Source: Oscillospiraceae bacterium
GTDB lineage: Bacteria > Bacillota > Clostridia > Oscillospirales > Oscillospiraceae
Direction of reading: 5' to 3'
DNA length: 46,865 nucleotides
Assembly (NCBI GenBank): GCA_009785345.1
Contig: WQWL01000011.1
Coordinates: 1 to 46,865 of the forward strand
Part shown: piece after piece, positions 13,694 to 22,224 of the stretch
How the letters are laid out: each line of letters starts with the position of its first letter
How positions within the stretch are numbered: position 1 is the stretch's first letter
Position numbers and translations under genes: made by a program
Notes under the pieces: generated by a model
What the model was told of the DNA's origin: nothing
Seen by the model: the letters and a program-made list of their open reading frames with translations, nothing else
Database searches by the model: none

Positions 13694-14721
13694 AATTAGC
13701 AATCACACCCAACGATACACTTAATTTTGGCAAAGGTAAGCCGTCAACAAAAGGTGAGGACAGCTTTCTTGCCGATATGTTTCCACCGTATCCGTCTGTG
13801 TTTTTAGGTGCGTTACGCGGCTCATATCTTTCGCTAAATGCAGATGAGATTCCGAATGCGGGTCAAGATAATGATCCGACAAGCGGCTTCACTATAGGTC
13901 ACTATTCACTTTTACTCAATGATATTCTGCATTTTCCTGCGCCTGCGGACTATGTGTGGTATAACGATGTCCTTAACCAATTGCGTCTTAAAAATGAGGA
14001 GAGCCTATCGAGTAATAAGTTGCCATATTGCCTATGGGCAAATCACGATGGCAAAGTTTCACCGTCGAGTGATAGATGGATATCAATTGACACATTGAGG
14101 TTGTATCTCTCAGATATGCCAAGAACTATTGAAAGTGTCGAAATTTCCGACTTTTGTGAAAATGAGCCACATATTGGAATAGCACGCAATATGCAGACAC
14201 GCACAGCCGAAAAGAGTATGCTTTACAATGTGAGCATGACGCGCGTCAAAGATTTAAGTTTTGCTATTGAGGTTGATACGATTAATAAAAAAATGCCGAA
14301 CAACGGAATACTGCGCTTAGGCTCGCGCAACAAGACAGCCAGATATGAGTATAAAAATTTTGACAGCAACATTTCTACACAGATTGACGGCGATATATTT
14401 AGGCTATATATCGCAACACCCGCAATTTTTGTTAAGCATGGTTGGAAACCGGATATTGAGAAGCTATATGGGCTTGAGTTGCTCGCGGCGGCGGTGGACG
14501 GTTATGACTGTGTTGGGGGATACGATATAAAAAATAACAGACCCAAGCCAATGCGTCGTGCAGTAAAAGCTGGAAGTGTCTACTACTATAGGCTTCGTAA
14601 TTTTACACATGAACGTCGTGCGAAACTGATTGAAAATTTGCATGGTATGTCAATTACTGAAGAACGTGCAAAAGAAGGATTTGGAATTAGCTATATAGGA
14701 AATGTGAAAGGGGAAATATAA
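13690..14721 (+). CDS. cmr3: Cmr3, type III-B Cas5-like subunit
   Basis: This 343-residue protein starts at ATG 13690 (GAGGAGG upstream), overlapping the cmr2 stop by 4 bp. The N-terminus ITPNDTLNFGKGKPS is the typical Cmr3 start (in the family, P-x-D-x-L-x-F-R-D-G-x-P-F), followed by PPYPSVFLGALRGSYLS. The C-terminal RAMP glycine-rich element is GFGISYIG. Cmr3 holds the 5' handle of crRNA next to Cmr2. Position and signature agree, so the call is firm. Confidence 0.9.
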   Translation: MKLAITPNDTLNFGKGKPSTKGEDSFLADMFPPYPSVFLGALRGSYLSLNADEIPNAGQDNDPTSGFTIGHYSLLLNDILHFPAPADYVWYNDVLNQLRLKNEESLSSNKLPYCLWANHDGKVSPSSDRWISIDTLRLYLSDMPRTIESVEISDFCENEPHIGIARNMQTRTAEKSMLYNVSMTRVKDLSFAIEVDTINKKMPNNGILRLGSRNKTARYEYKNFDSNISTQIDGDIFRLYIATPAIFVKHGWKPDIEKLYGLELLAAAVDGYDCVGGYDIKNNRPKPMRRAVKAGSVYYYRLRNFTHERRAKLIENLHGMSITEERAKEGFGISYIGNVKGEI

Positions 14722-14724
14722 TCT

Positions 14725-15645
14725 ATGTTTACAGCAGCGAAGGTAGTGTTTTTTAGAGCATTGTCAGGACTCCATGCAGGGAGTGGAACAGATTTGGGCA
14801 TTGTAGATTCACCCATTCAGAGAGAACGCTTTACGGGATTTCCGAAGCTGGAATCGTCTGGCATCAAAGGTTGTATAAGAGAAGCATTTACACAGATAGA
14901 GCTTCCCACAAATGATTTTATCGATGTCGCATTTGGTCCAGCAGATAACGGAGACAAACACGCAGGCTCAGTGACATTCACAGACGGGCGAATATTACTG
15001 TTTCCGGTGCGTTCGGCTCGTGGAGTGTTTGCATATGCAACATGTCCGCTCGTCCTAAATAGACTTTCTGAAGATTTCAAAATAGCCAAAATAGCCAAAA
15101 TAACTGAAAATGACGATGTTGAGATATCAGTTGGAGAAAAAGCATTGGCATCAAGCAGTGCACTATTCATAGATTCGGATAATGTCATACTTGAGGAATA
15201 TACATATCCGGCAGAGCAAAACAAAAAAGTTACTGCACTTGCTAAATCCATAGCTGAGTGGCTTGATTTATCCGGCTATGCGAAAACTCTACTTGAAAAC
15301 AATTTGATTGTCCTTGATGATGAAAACTTTTCTGATATAACACAAAATGCTACAGAAATTATTACACGTATAAGAATTGATAACAAAACAGGAACCGTTG
15401 TTGACGGTGCGTTGTTCACTGAAGAACTGCTTCCGGCAGAAACAGTACTATATTCATTAGTTATGTCTTCATCACTGTTCTTGCCTGAAGACGTTAAATC
15501 TGAGACCAAAGAAGCAGCAGGCTCAGAGCAAGGCAAGTTTATGGTTGATACGCTTGCTAAGCATATACCGAACTATCTTCAAATTGGCGGTAATGCAACG
15601 ATTGGCAAGGGACTTGTTGCTGTGAGCGTGAAAGGAGACAGTTGA
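14725..15645 (+). CDS. cmr4: Cmr4, backbone Cas7-like subunit and target RNase
   Basis: This 306-residue protein starts at ATG 14725, three bases after the cmr3 stop. The N-terminal motif LSGLHAGSGTDLGIVDSPIQ, followed by RERFTGFPKLESSGIKG, is the Cmr4 signature. The aspartate in GTDLG corresponds by position to the catalytic Asp that cuts target RNA every 6 nt. A glycine-rich loop (GGNATIGKG) lies near the C-terminus. Several Cmr4 copies form the filament along the crRNA. Confidence 0.93.
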   Translation: MFTAAKVVFFRALSGLHAGSGTDLGIVDSPIQRERFTGFPKLESSGIKGCIREAFTQIELPTNDFIDVAFGPADNGDKHAGSVTFTDGRILLFPVRSARGVFAYATCPLVLNRLSEDFKIAKIAKITENDDVEISVGEKALASSSALFIDSDNVILEEYTYPAEQNKKVTALAKSIAEWLDLSGYAKTLLENNLIVLDDENFSDITQNATEIITRIRIDNKTGTVVDGALFTEELLPAETVLYSLVMSSSLFLPEDVKSETKEAAGSEQGKFMVDTLAKHIPNYLQIGGNATIGKGLVAVSVKGDS

Positions 15646-15646
15646 G

Positions 15647-16018
15647 ATGCAAAGCAATAAAATTGAAAGTGGACGCGCCGAGTTTGCACTGAAAGAAGTC
15701 AAACGAGTTGTGGAAACAAATGGTGTAAAACTTAAAGAGTATAAATCATATTGCAGAAAATTTCCAAGTATGGTGCAGACGAACGGAATTGCAGCGTCTG
15801 TTGCATTTATGCTTGACAAAGGCGGGACATACGATCACCTATATGATAACATTAACGGGTGGCTCAAAGAGTGCAAATTGTTGCCAGAAAAAACAACGCT
15901 AGAAACCTATGTTTGCAGTCTGGACTCTGTGCAATATCGAGTAGTAACGAAAGAGGTACTTGCTTTGTTTAACTGGATTCGACGTTTTGCATCGGGCTTG
16001 ATAGAGGGTGATGCATGA
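15647..16018 (+). CDS. cmr5: Cmr5, small (Cas11-type) subunit
   Basis: A 123-residue, largely alpha-helical protein. The start at ATG 15647 is one base beyond the cmr4 stop, with AAAGGAGA upstream. The pattern YKSYCRKFPSMVQTNGIAAS, followed by VAFMLDKG, matches Cmr5, where a helix with P-x-x-I-x-x-N-G-L is typical. Cmr5 forms the minor filament opposite Cmr4 and contacts target RNA. Confidence 0.88.
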   Translation: MQSNKIESGRAEFALKEVKRVVETNGVKLKEYKSYCRKFPSMVQTNGIAASVAFMLDKGGTYDHLYDNINGWLKECKLLPEKTTLETYVCSLDSVQYRVVTKEVLALFNWIRRFASGLIEGDA

Positions 16019-16962
16019 ATGGAGTAATAAAAACAGTAAGACCATACCCAGATGGTAATGGCAGTGGATTCGGCTTTGTACGATCAGACGAAGGTAAAGA
16101 GTACTGGTTTAGATATAATAAGAATGACCGATTTTCTTCGGGGAAGAAAGTGACTTTTGATCTTCGTCAAAGTAGAAAAGACCCAAGAAAACAAGATGCG
16201 TACAATATTCGCCTCACAGGGCATTATTTGCCCAATGACACATCAAAGTTACTGTCTTCGATTGCGGATGATAAAATCGAAAATACTTCTTTGAAAGTTG
16301 AAAAGTATGCGTACATTGCAGACAATCTGAAAGTCAGGGATGAAAAAAAATATTCTGCAGCTGAAATGAACGTGTTAGAAGCTGTTAACTTGAGCCAGAA
16401 AACATCGCATTTATGTGCTGGAACTGGAATAGCATTAACGACCACACTTGGTTCGCGTATGGTTGTAGGTCTTGGTTCGGTTAGCGTATTTGAGACAGGG
16501 ATTATTCTTCACAAACCTTATGGCTTTCCATACATCCCCGGCTCATCAATTAAGGGCGCTTTGCGACACTTGATTATCCGGGAAGCATTTGAAGGTTGTG
16601 AAAATTCCGCCATGAGTTGTGAAACTTTTTGCGAAGCATTCGGAACGCAGGAGAATCGCGGAAACTTATTCTTCTATGATGCATATCCTAAATACATTGA
16701 CAGGCTCGAGCTTGATATTATGAATCCGCATTTTTCAGAATATTACATGAACGGCAAAAGCCCAACAGATACTTACGCACCTACACCTATCAAGTTTTAT
16801 GCTGTGCCGGCAGGAACAGAATTTACCTTCCGTATTGGCGGTGGGACAGGAACAATGGTAGGTAATGTATCGATACACAGTTGGCTGGAAATGTTGTTAA
16901 AGTACTCAGGTCTTGGTGCTAAAACTTCTGTAGGCTACGGGTGGATGAGGCAGTTACAATGA
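16015..16962 (+). CDS. cmr6: Cmr6 with an N-terminal cold-shock-like domain
   Basis: This 315-residue protein starts at ATG 16015, overlapping the cmr5 stop. Residues from about 125 carry the Cmr6 RAMP signature (AGTGIALTTTLGSRMVVGLG, then GFPYIPGSSIKGALRHLI) and it ends with a glycine-rich loop (GLGAKTSVGYGWM). Residues 1-70 do not belong to the RAMP core. They read GVIKTVRPYPDGNGSGFGFV, EYWFRYNKND, GKKVTFDLR and AYNIRL, the strand pattern and RNP1-like G-F-G-F of a cold-shock (OB-fold) RNA-binding domain. Cmr6 sits at the distal end of the complex near the crRNA 3' end, so the extra domain may grip crRNA or target RNA there. Confidence 0.9.
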   Translation: MNGVIKTVRPYPDGNGSGFGFVRSDEGKEYWFRYNKNDRFSSGKKVTFDLRQSRKDPRKQDAYNIRLTGHYLPNDTSKLLSSIADDKIENTSLKVEKYAYIADNLKVRDEKKYSAAEMNVLEAVNLSQKTSHLCAGTGIALTTTLGSRMVVGLGSVSVFETGIILHKPYGFPYIPGSSIKGALRHLIIREAFEGCENSAMSCETFCEAFGTQENRGNLFFYDAYPKYIDRLELDIMNPHFSEYYMNGKSPTDTYAPTPIKFYAVPAGTEFTFRIGGGTGTMVGNVSIHSWLEMLLKYSGLGAKTSVGYGWMRQLQ

Positions 16963-17678
16963 AACAACTATCCATTGCATTCAACGCACCAAATATAAAC
17001 ATACCAATAAACTACCACCATGAAGTACAGAGCTTAATCTATCACCTACTACGTGATGCAGACGATGAAGTGCTTCATGACCACGTTACAGGTGTTGGCA
17101 TGAGACAATATAAGCTGTTCACATTCAGTTCGCTACGTGGACGCAGCTCAGTTAGAAACAAGCGTATTACATTTGATGAAATATTCTACCTTGATGTTCG
17201 TAGTGTACGTGACGTTTTATGTGACAGTCTTGAATCTGCGCTGAAAAAAAGTTCGGAGCTTCAACTATGCGGGCAAGAGCTGACTCTGCATTTTGTAAAA
17301 AGCGAAGAACGCACTATCATGGAGAATAAACTGCATATAAAGATGCTATCCCCACTAGAGGTGCACACGACAGATGCAGACAATCGTACTAGCTATTTCA
17401 CACCGCTGGACCAAGAATTTTCAAAGCAAATAAATGCCAATTTCAAAAGAAAATGGACAGCATACACGGGAAATCCGCCTGTCGGCGATATAGATATTTT
17501 AGCAATAAATGTGAGCGCAAAGGACAAGTATGTAACGAGCTATAAAGGAATCTATATCAATGGCTGGCGCGGCGAATATACATTATCAGGGAATCCCGAA
17601 TATCTAAATTTTCTATATCACGGCGGACTCGGCGCACGAAACTCGGACGGATTTGGTATGTTTGAAGTTATCTCATAA
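16959..17678 (+). CDS. cas6: Cas6, crRNA-processing endoribonuclease
   Basis: A 239-residue protein from ATG 16959, overlapping the cmr6 stop; a GTG at 16941 in frame is possible but the overlap start fits the operon style. It shows the Cas6 N-terminal pattern PINYHHEVQSLIYHLLRD with candidate catalytic histidines, FTFSSLRG, and the C-terminal glycine-rich loop GLGARNSDGFGMFEV. Cas6 cuts the repeat RNA upstream of AUUGAAAC, which agrees with the repeat sequence in all arrays here. Confidence 0.92.
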   Translation: MKQLSIAFNAPNINIPINYHHEVQSLIYHLLRDADDEVLHDHVTGVGMRQYKLFTFSSLRGRSSVRNKRITFDEIFYLDVRSVRDVLCDSLESALKKSSELQLCGQELTLHFVKSEERTIMENKLHIKMLSPLEVHTTDADNRTSYFTPLDQEFSKQINANFKRKWTAYTGNPPVGDIDILAINVSAKDKYVTSYKGIYINGWRGEYTLSGNPEYLNFLYHGGLGARNSDGFGMFEVIS

Positions 17679-17693
17679 GCTGTGAACGGAAGT

Positions 17694-17787
17694 ACTAAAC
17701 CATACCTGTGAGGAATTGAAACTTTCCCGAACGTAAACATTTTGCACAAATTTTTATTGCCTAACCTTACCTATGAGGAATTGAATA
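17694..17787 (+). CRISPR. Decayed mini-array between cas6 and cas1
   Basis: Two degenerate 29-nt repeats (17694-17722, beginning ACTAAACC; 17759-17787, beginning GCCTAACC and ending AATTGAATA) enclose a 36-nt spacer. There is no leader. The repeats lie in the only gap of the cas gene cluster (17679-17838). Confidence 0.75.
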
Positions 17788-17838
17788 TGATTACGTTGAC
17801 TACACCACTGCAAAAACTTGAGGAGGTGTTAATAATCT

Positions 17839-18945
17839 ATGGCTTCTCGGCAAGAAACAATGTCGGAACAACAAAATGAAAATAATCTTGAACGTCGTAA
17901 CACAAAAACATATTTGCATGATTGGGAATCATCATCTCTTCAAAAGATTGATGGAGAATACCACTTGATTGCGGATGGAATATTGACACGAAAAGATTAT
18001 AACTTGTTATTTGAAAACCCTGAAAAGAAAATGCACCTTCCAGTTGAAAGTACTGAGTGTCTAAATTTACATTCCAACATTGCGTTTTCAAGCAGTTTCT
18101 TTAGTTTTGCCGCAAAAAACAATCTCAAAATAAATATGTTTAGCAAATATGGCGAATATGAGGGTGCATTTGTACCCGCGGGACTTCCTGCATCCTCGTC
18201 TCTGGTAATGAAGCAAGCTCTTGCATATAATGATACTTCTGAGCGGCTTATGTTTGCTCGGCAATTTGCTTTGGCTGCAGCGCACAATATCAGAGAAAAT
18301 TTGAAGTACTATACGCGCTACGACTCTGGTGGACGATTATCTAACGCTATTGAAGAAATAGCTGCAATAATGCATATGGAGAAAACTATAGTGAGCGTCT
18401 CAGAGTTAATGCTGTTAGAGGGGCGCATTCGTGGAATATACTATATGTGCTTAAATGATATCTTTATGAATGATGATTTTTTATTTGTTAAGCGCACCAA
18501 GCGTCCACCAGAAGACCCGTTGAACGCGCTTATTAGTTTTGGTAATGTTGTACTATATCGTCGAATAGCAAAAGAGCTATATAAATCACGATTGGATATA
18601 CGATTTGGATTCTTGCACGCGACGAATCGTCGACATGAGAGTCTGAATCTTGACATTGCAGAGATTTTCCGACCAGTGATTGTTGATAGAATTATCTTTA
18701 CTCTGATTAATAAGCACATGATAAGTGCAAAGATGAATTTTGAAAAACTGGAAGGCAATGCGGTATATCTAAATAGTGAAGGTAAGAGAATTTTTATTAC
18801 AGAGTTTGACAAGAAAATGGCACAGCGACTCAAATATAAGAGTGGTATTGTTAGCTATGAAGGTCTTATCCGCGCTGAAATCCAGAAATTGACCAGATAT
18901 TTTGACACGGGCGAACCATACAAACCGTATAAGTATTTTTTGTAA
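17839..18945 (+). CDS. cas1: Cas1 integrase
   Basis: This 368-residue protein starts at ATG 17839 (AGGAGG 12 nt upstream; ATG 17860 is an alternative). After a hydrophilic, poorly conserved first ~35 residues, it has the beta-rich N-terminal domain and the helical catalytic domain. Metal ligands are visible as E194 (LLEGRIRGIYY), H260 (FLHATNRRHESL) and E275 (DIAEIFRPVIVDR). Cas1 with Cas2 inserts new spacers at the leader end. All catalytic residues are present, so adaptation is possible. The separate position after a decayed array suggests that cas1-cas2 and the effector genes joined as modules. Confidence 0.95.
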   Translation: MASRQETMSEQQNENNLERRNTKTYLHDWESSSLQKIDGEYHLIADGILTRKDYNLLFENPEKKMHLPVESTECLNLHSNIAFSSSFFSFAAKNNLKINMFSKYGEYEGAFVPAGLPASSSLVMKQALAYNDTSERLMFARQFALAAAHNIRENLKYYTRYDSGGRLSNAIEEIAAIMHMEKTIVSVSELMLLEGRIRGIYYMCLNDIFMNDDFLFVKRTKRPPEDPLNALISFGNVVLYRRIAKELYKSRLDIRFGFLHATNRRHESLNLDIAEIFRPVIVDRIIFTLINKHMISAKMNFEKLEGNAVYLNSEGKRIFITEFDKKMAQRLKYKSGIVSYEGLIRAEIQKLTRYFDTGEPYKPYKYFL

Positions 18946-18962
18946 TAGCGAGGTGTTGAACT

Positions 18963-19226
18963 ATGTTTGTGATTTTGACTTATGATGTAGGACAAAAGCG
19001 AGTTTCAAAAGTTATGAAAACCTGCCGTCGATATCTGCAACATGTGCAAAATTCCGTATTCGAGGGCACTATCACCGAGACACGCCTGAACAAACTAAAA
19101 GCGGAGCTGGAGAAGATAATTGAAAAAGAAGTCGATAATATTTGCATTTACGAGCTTGCCTCTGTTAAGTATTCCCGTAAAGTGCAGATAGGCGCTGTAG
19201 CGGTTTTCGACAATATAATCACTTAA
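18963..19226 (+). CDS. cas2: Cas2
   Basis: This 87-residue protein starts 17 bp after cas1 with GCGAGGTG as ribosome-binding site. The N-terminal strand FVILTYDVGQKRVSKV, with its conserved Asp, the CRRYLQHVQNSVFEG segment and the length are typical. It forms the structural core of the Cas1-Cas2 integration complex. Leader D follows within 8 bp of the stop. Confidence 0.95.
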   Translation: MFVILTYDVGQKRVSKVMKTCRRYLQHVQNSVFEGTITETRLNKLKAELEKIIEKEVDNICIYELASVKYSRKVQIGAVAVFDNIIT

Positions 19227-19233
19227 ACACATA

Positions 19234-19517
19234 AAAAAGTCCGTCAATCGATTTGTCCTTATGTTGCAAGGGTTTGCGATGCTTTTAGTGTGTCGTTTTA
19301 TGCCGAAATTCTATCAAAATCGGGGTTTTTATACCAAAAAGTCCGTCAGTCTTTTTTGTAGTGATGTCAGATATTCATAAATGTGCAACAAAGCCTTGTG
19401 TTGCAAGCGATTAGTGCTATATATAGACTTTTGACATTGACGGACTTTTTTGTAGAAAACTATTGTTTTTAACCTCAAAACGTGTATAATCAAAAAAGAA
19501 AGCCCGAAATTACTGCT
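19234..19517 (+). promoter_or_regulatory. CRISPR leader D (cas-adjacent, probably the active leader)
   Basis: Full-length leader with AAAAAGTCCGTCAAT (19234-19248), its inverse ATTGACGGACTTTTT (19436-19450) and the promoter TTGTTT (19463-19468), 16 bp, TATAAT (19485-19490), 27 bp before the first repeat. It is next to cas1-cas2 and drives the longest array, so it is the best candidate for spacer acquisition. Confidence 0.8.
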
Positions 19518-19943
19518 GTTTAACCTTACCTATGAGGAATTGAAACCTGATAAAAACTTGCAGGACTTAGCCAACATGTTCAAGTTTAACCTTACCTATG
19601 AGGAATTGAAACCCATTATATAAACCTCTCATGATATAACATTTCACGTTTAACCTTACCTATGAGGAATTGAAACAGCATCTAGCCGTTCGATTTCGAT
19701 GCTCGCAAGCTCCATGTTTAACCTTACCTATGAGGAATTGAAACCACCCAATTCCACCTCGCAATATCGGCTGCCGGCTGGTTTAACCTTACCTATGAGG
19801 AATTGAAACTAACCTTATGTGGAGTTCCAGATCGAAGTTTGAAGCGTTTAACCTTACCTATGAGGAATTGAAACCCAACCACACGATAACAATAAGCAAC
19901 ACTTTTATCTGCAAGTTTAACCTTACCTATGAGGAACAAAGAA
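19518..19943 (+). CRISPR. CRISPR array D, main array (7 repeats, 6 spacers)
   Basis: Repeats start at 19518, 19584, 19648, 19716, 19781, 19846 and 19915. The first six are identical to the consensus; the last is degenerate (GAGGAACAAAGAA). Spacers are 37, 35, 39, 36, 36 and 40 nt. The variable spacer length and the ATTGAAAC end fit Cas6 processing and a type III system. I found no match of these spacers to other parts of the window by eye. Confidence 0.95.
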
Positions 19944-19979
19944 ATACCGTCACGCTGTTTAATTTCAGTAAGACGGTAT
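19944..19979 (+). terminator. CRISPR array-tail hairpin, copy 5
   Basis: ATACCGTC (19944-19951) pairs perfectly with GACGGTAT (19972-19979) directly after the degenerate last repeat. 19980-20210 carries no gene; it contains the upstream region of the ParB-like gene. Confidence 0.6.
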
Positions 19980-20210
19980 AGCTCTATATTATATTTGCAT
20001 TGCCGGGATGAATAGCCTTGCAGTGACATTGGCGCAATAAGGTGGTAGTATTTTTTGAGTTTCACAATCAATTAATCATCGCGGTTATAGAGCAAAACAT
20101 GCAGCCAGCATAAGCGATAATTATTTTTTCTAAGAGGTATTGACCTGGGAGTTACTTGAAGGTTTATAATGTAATTAGTGCATTATATTGAACGAATGGA
20201 GAACATAATT

Positions 20211-21038
20211 ATGCGAGAAATAATCATAGACGAAGAGTTTGAGCGTATCTTACCGAAACTCGATGAACGAACATACGCAGAGCTTGAAGAAAACATACTG
20301 AAATACGGCTGTCGCGAACCTTTAGTGCTGTGGAACGGCATATTAATTGACGGTCATAACAGGTATAAAATACTACAAAAACACGACCTGTCGGTGAACA
20401 CAATCGACATGGAATTTGATTCCAGAGACGAAGTGCTCATCTGGATTATATCGACGCAAATTGGGCGAAGAAACCTAAATCCTCTACAGCTGAGCTTTTA
20501 TCGCGGATTGCACTATCATGCAGATAAACGAATTGTCACAAATGCGACGGGAAAAAATCAATATGTAGAAAAAGAGGCTGAAAGTGAGGTTGTTTATCAA
20601 AATGATAAACAACCAAAATCACCATCGACGGTTTCGCGACTTGCTGAACAATATAATGTCTCGACAAGCACGATATCAAGAGATTACCAACTTGCAAATG
20701 CCATAAACGCCATAGGCGAAATATCGCCTGATGTGAAAATAGACATCCTTTCCGGCAAAACTCATATCAGCAGACGGCAGTTGCAGGAACTCTCATCAGG
20801 CCCGAGGGATGCCATTGCCGACATTGTTGATCAAATCAATGATGGCACATTTGAAAGCGGAAAAACCGGAACATCAGGTTCCGGCGAGATGCGAGAATGG
20901 GAAGTTCAGTTTAGCAAAATGACAAAAGAGTTCCGCCAAATAATGAGAAGTCACACAGACTCAAATGACATAAAGCCTGTGCGTTCGGCTTTGAAGCAGT
21001 ATATTGGAATGTTAGAGGAACTATATAAAAGCATGTAG
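20211..21038 (+). CDS. ParB/Srx-fold protein (ParB N-terminal-like) with HTH
   Basis: A 275-residue protein. ATG 20211 is chosen for the GGAG 8 nt upstream; the frame extends to a GTG at 20178. Residues 20-75 (ENILKYGCREPLVLWNGILI, DGHNRYKI) match the ParB-type nuclease/CTPase fold, with GHNR in place of the GERR box. A central HTH reads PSTVSRLAEQYNVSTSTISRD. Such proteins occur on plasmids and integrative elements as partition or regulatory factors, often alone. No ParA partner is beside it (the ATPase at 41.3 kb belongs to the Tad locus). Part of the gene has an inverted copy at 21154-21300. Confidence 0.7.
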   Translation: MREIIIDEEFERILPKLDERTYAELEENILKYGCREPLVLWNGILIDGHNRYKILQKHDLSVNTIDMEFDSRDEVLIWIISTQIGRRNLNPLQLSFYRGLHYHADKRIVTNATGKNQYVEKEAESEVVYQNDKQPKSPSTVSRLAEQYNVSTSTISRDYQLANAINAIGEISPDVKIDILSGKTHISRRQLQELSSGPRDAIADIVDQINDGTFESGKTGTSGSGEMREWEVQFSKMTKEFRQIMRSHTDSNDIKPVRSALKQYIGMLEELYKSM

Positions 21039-21048
21039 TCGAAGCACT

Positions 21049-21107
21049 AGGAATCGAAAAATACCGCCTCACCGTGCGACTTCGGTGAGGCGGTGTATTA
21101 TTTTCAC
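21049..21107 (+). terminator. Displaced CRISPR array tail (repeat end plus hairpin)
   Basis: AGGAATCGAAAAATACCGCC at 21049-21068 is the 3' end of a terminal repeat plus hairpin, nearly identical to 3380-3436 (stem CCGCCTCACC 21064-21073 with GGTGAGGCGG 21084-21093). No repeat start, spacer or leader precedes it. It lies 11 bp after the ParB-like gene and may serve as its terminator. Confidence 0.7.
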
Positions 21108-21153
21108 TTACCTGGAAGGTATTTATGAAGGGTGAGGACATGGCACTTCTATC

Positions 21154-21300
21154 AGACTCCATGCTGATTGTTTTAAAGGGAATGTCATGTTTGTTGCTGA
21201 TTTCATGTCTGTTATGACCGTCAATTATAATTCCTTCGCATAAAACAAGGGGTTTTCTGCACCCATGCTGTAAAATAGCACGCAAAGATTTTAGAGGTTT
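21154..21300 (-). pseudogene. Inverted fragment of a second ParB-like gene
   Basis: The minus strand encodes LRAILQHGCRKPLVLCEGII, then IDGHNRHEISNKHD, which aligns with residues 20-65 of the ParB-like protein at 20211-21038. There is no start or downstream part, and the frame stops just upstream. It points toward the intact copy with the array-tail hairpin between them. Confidence 0.8.
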
Positions 21301-21313
21301 CTATTGGTGATTA

Positions 21314-21342
21314 GTATAACCTTACCCATAAGGACTCAACAC
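21314..21342 (+). CRISPR. Decayed solo CRISPR repeat
   Basis: The 29 bases begin GTATAACCTTACCCATAAGG and end in CTCAACAC, which fits the repeat with about seven mismatches. No neighbouring repeat was found within 100 bp. Confidence 0.45.
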
Positions 21343-21521
21343 AAAAACACCACTGAAAAAACTTAACAAAACTTTAACAAAACATATCAAGAACTGCTTC
21401 TTTCAATGTGAAAAATATGTTGATTTTTTCCACAAAACCCGCATTATAGACCGTTGTTTTCAAATTAAATCTTTGCTATTCTTGTATATATGAGGTGTCA
21501 GACGAATAATATGCAGGATGA

Positions 21522-21752
21522 AAAAAGAATAAAGATGATGAAGAAAAGAAAATTTTTCTTGAGTTGGTGGGTAAGCGAGTCAAGTTGAAGCGAAAAGAAA
21601 TGAATTTGACGCAGGAAAAGTTTGCAAAAAAAGCCGATATCAATCTTAGGCATCTCCAAGATGTTGAAAGTGGGGCTTCATACTCCATAATTTATGTACT
21701 CGGAAATATGAGCCTTGCGAGTGGGTGGGCTGTTACGCTTACCTTTACATAG
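21522..21752 (+). pseudogene. Fragment of an XRE-family HTH regulator
   Basis: The frame reads FLELVGKRVKLKRKEMNLTQ, then EKFAKKADINLRHLQDVESG, the helix-turn-helix of Cro/C1-type regulators, and then drifts into unrelated sequence. A convincing start codon is missing (the frame is open from 21522 with only TTG/GTG at 21564-21567). It is most likely a remnant. 21343-21521 has AACAAAAC repeats but no gene. Confidence 0.5.
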
Positions 21753-22224
21753 CGCTTGAATGGGGCAAGGCGGTGTACAAAACTCTCAACTAATACTGCC
21801 GCATTCGCCGACTTCGTCGGCTCAGTTGCCACCCAAAATTAGTTATGGTCACTCAGATTTAAAAATACTTTCAATTCTTTGCCTACTAAAAGTATACTCT
21901 AAGAAACGTTAAAAAGATAGCTGAAAATGTGCACATGACAAAATGTGTAAAAATAACCCATAAATAATCGTTTGTGCGATTTATGTAAAAAAAGGTTGCA
22001 TTTACTAAAAATGTAGTGTAAACTCTACAAATAAATTTGCCGTTGATGTATCCGACGTACCTGTACGTATCGCACAACAACCTTTATATTGCAAAATGTA
22101 CTCAATGCACCTACATGCTATCGTTCATAATAATCTAGCGAGCATCAGGGTGATTTTATTATGTATAAGCACCTTTAGTATGAACAATTTGACAAAATAT
22201 GAGAATGAAAGGGCTATGAGCTAA
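21753..22224. other. Gene-free stretch before the Tad locus
   Basis: AT-rich DNA without a credible gene. It contains a short GC hairpin (GCCGAC/GTCGGC at 21807-21821) and a possible promoter, TTGCAT (21996-22001), 17 bp, TAAACT (22019-22024), which would give a leader of nearly 200 nt in front of the kinase gene. A TTGACA lies at 22189-22194 without a matching -10 box. No known riboswitch fold was recognised. Confidence 0.4.

Noticed and set aside
19810-19845. Spacer 5 of array D begins TAACCTTATGTGGAG, like part of the repeat
   Set aside because: Only a short, imperfect match; the rest of the spacer is unrelated, so it is probably chance.
19518-19943. Self-targeting spacers in the main array
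   Set aside because: Comparison by eye of the six spacers with the genes here showed no match. A proper search against phage and plasmid databases was not possible.
21886-22080. Minus-strand open frame of 64 codons upstream of the kinase
   Set aside because: AT-rich, aromatic-rich translation without a ribosome-binding site or recognisable motif.
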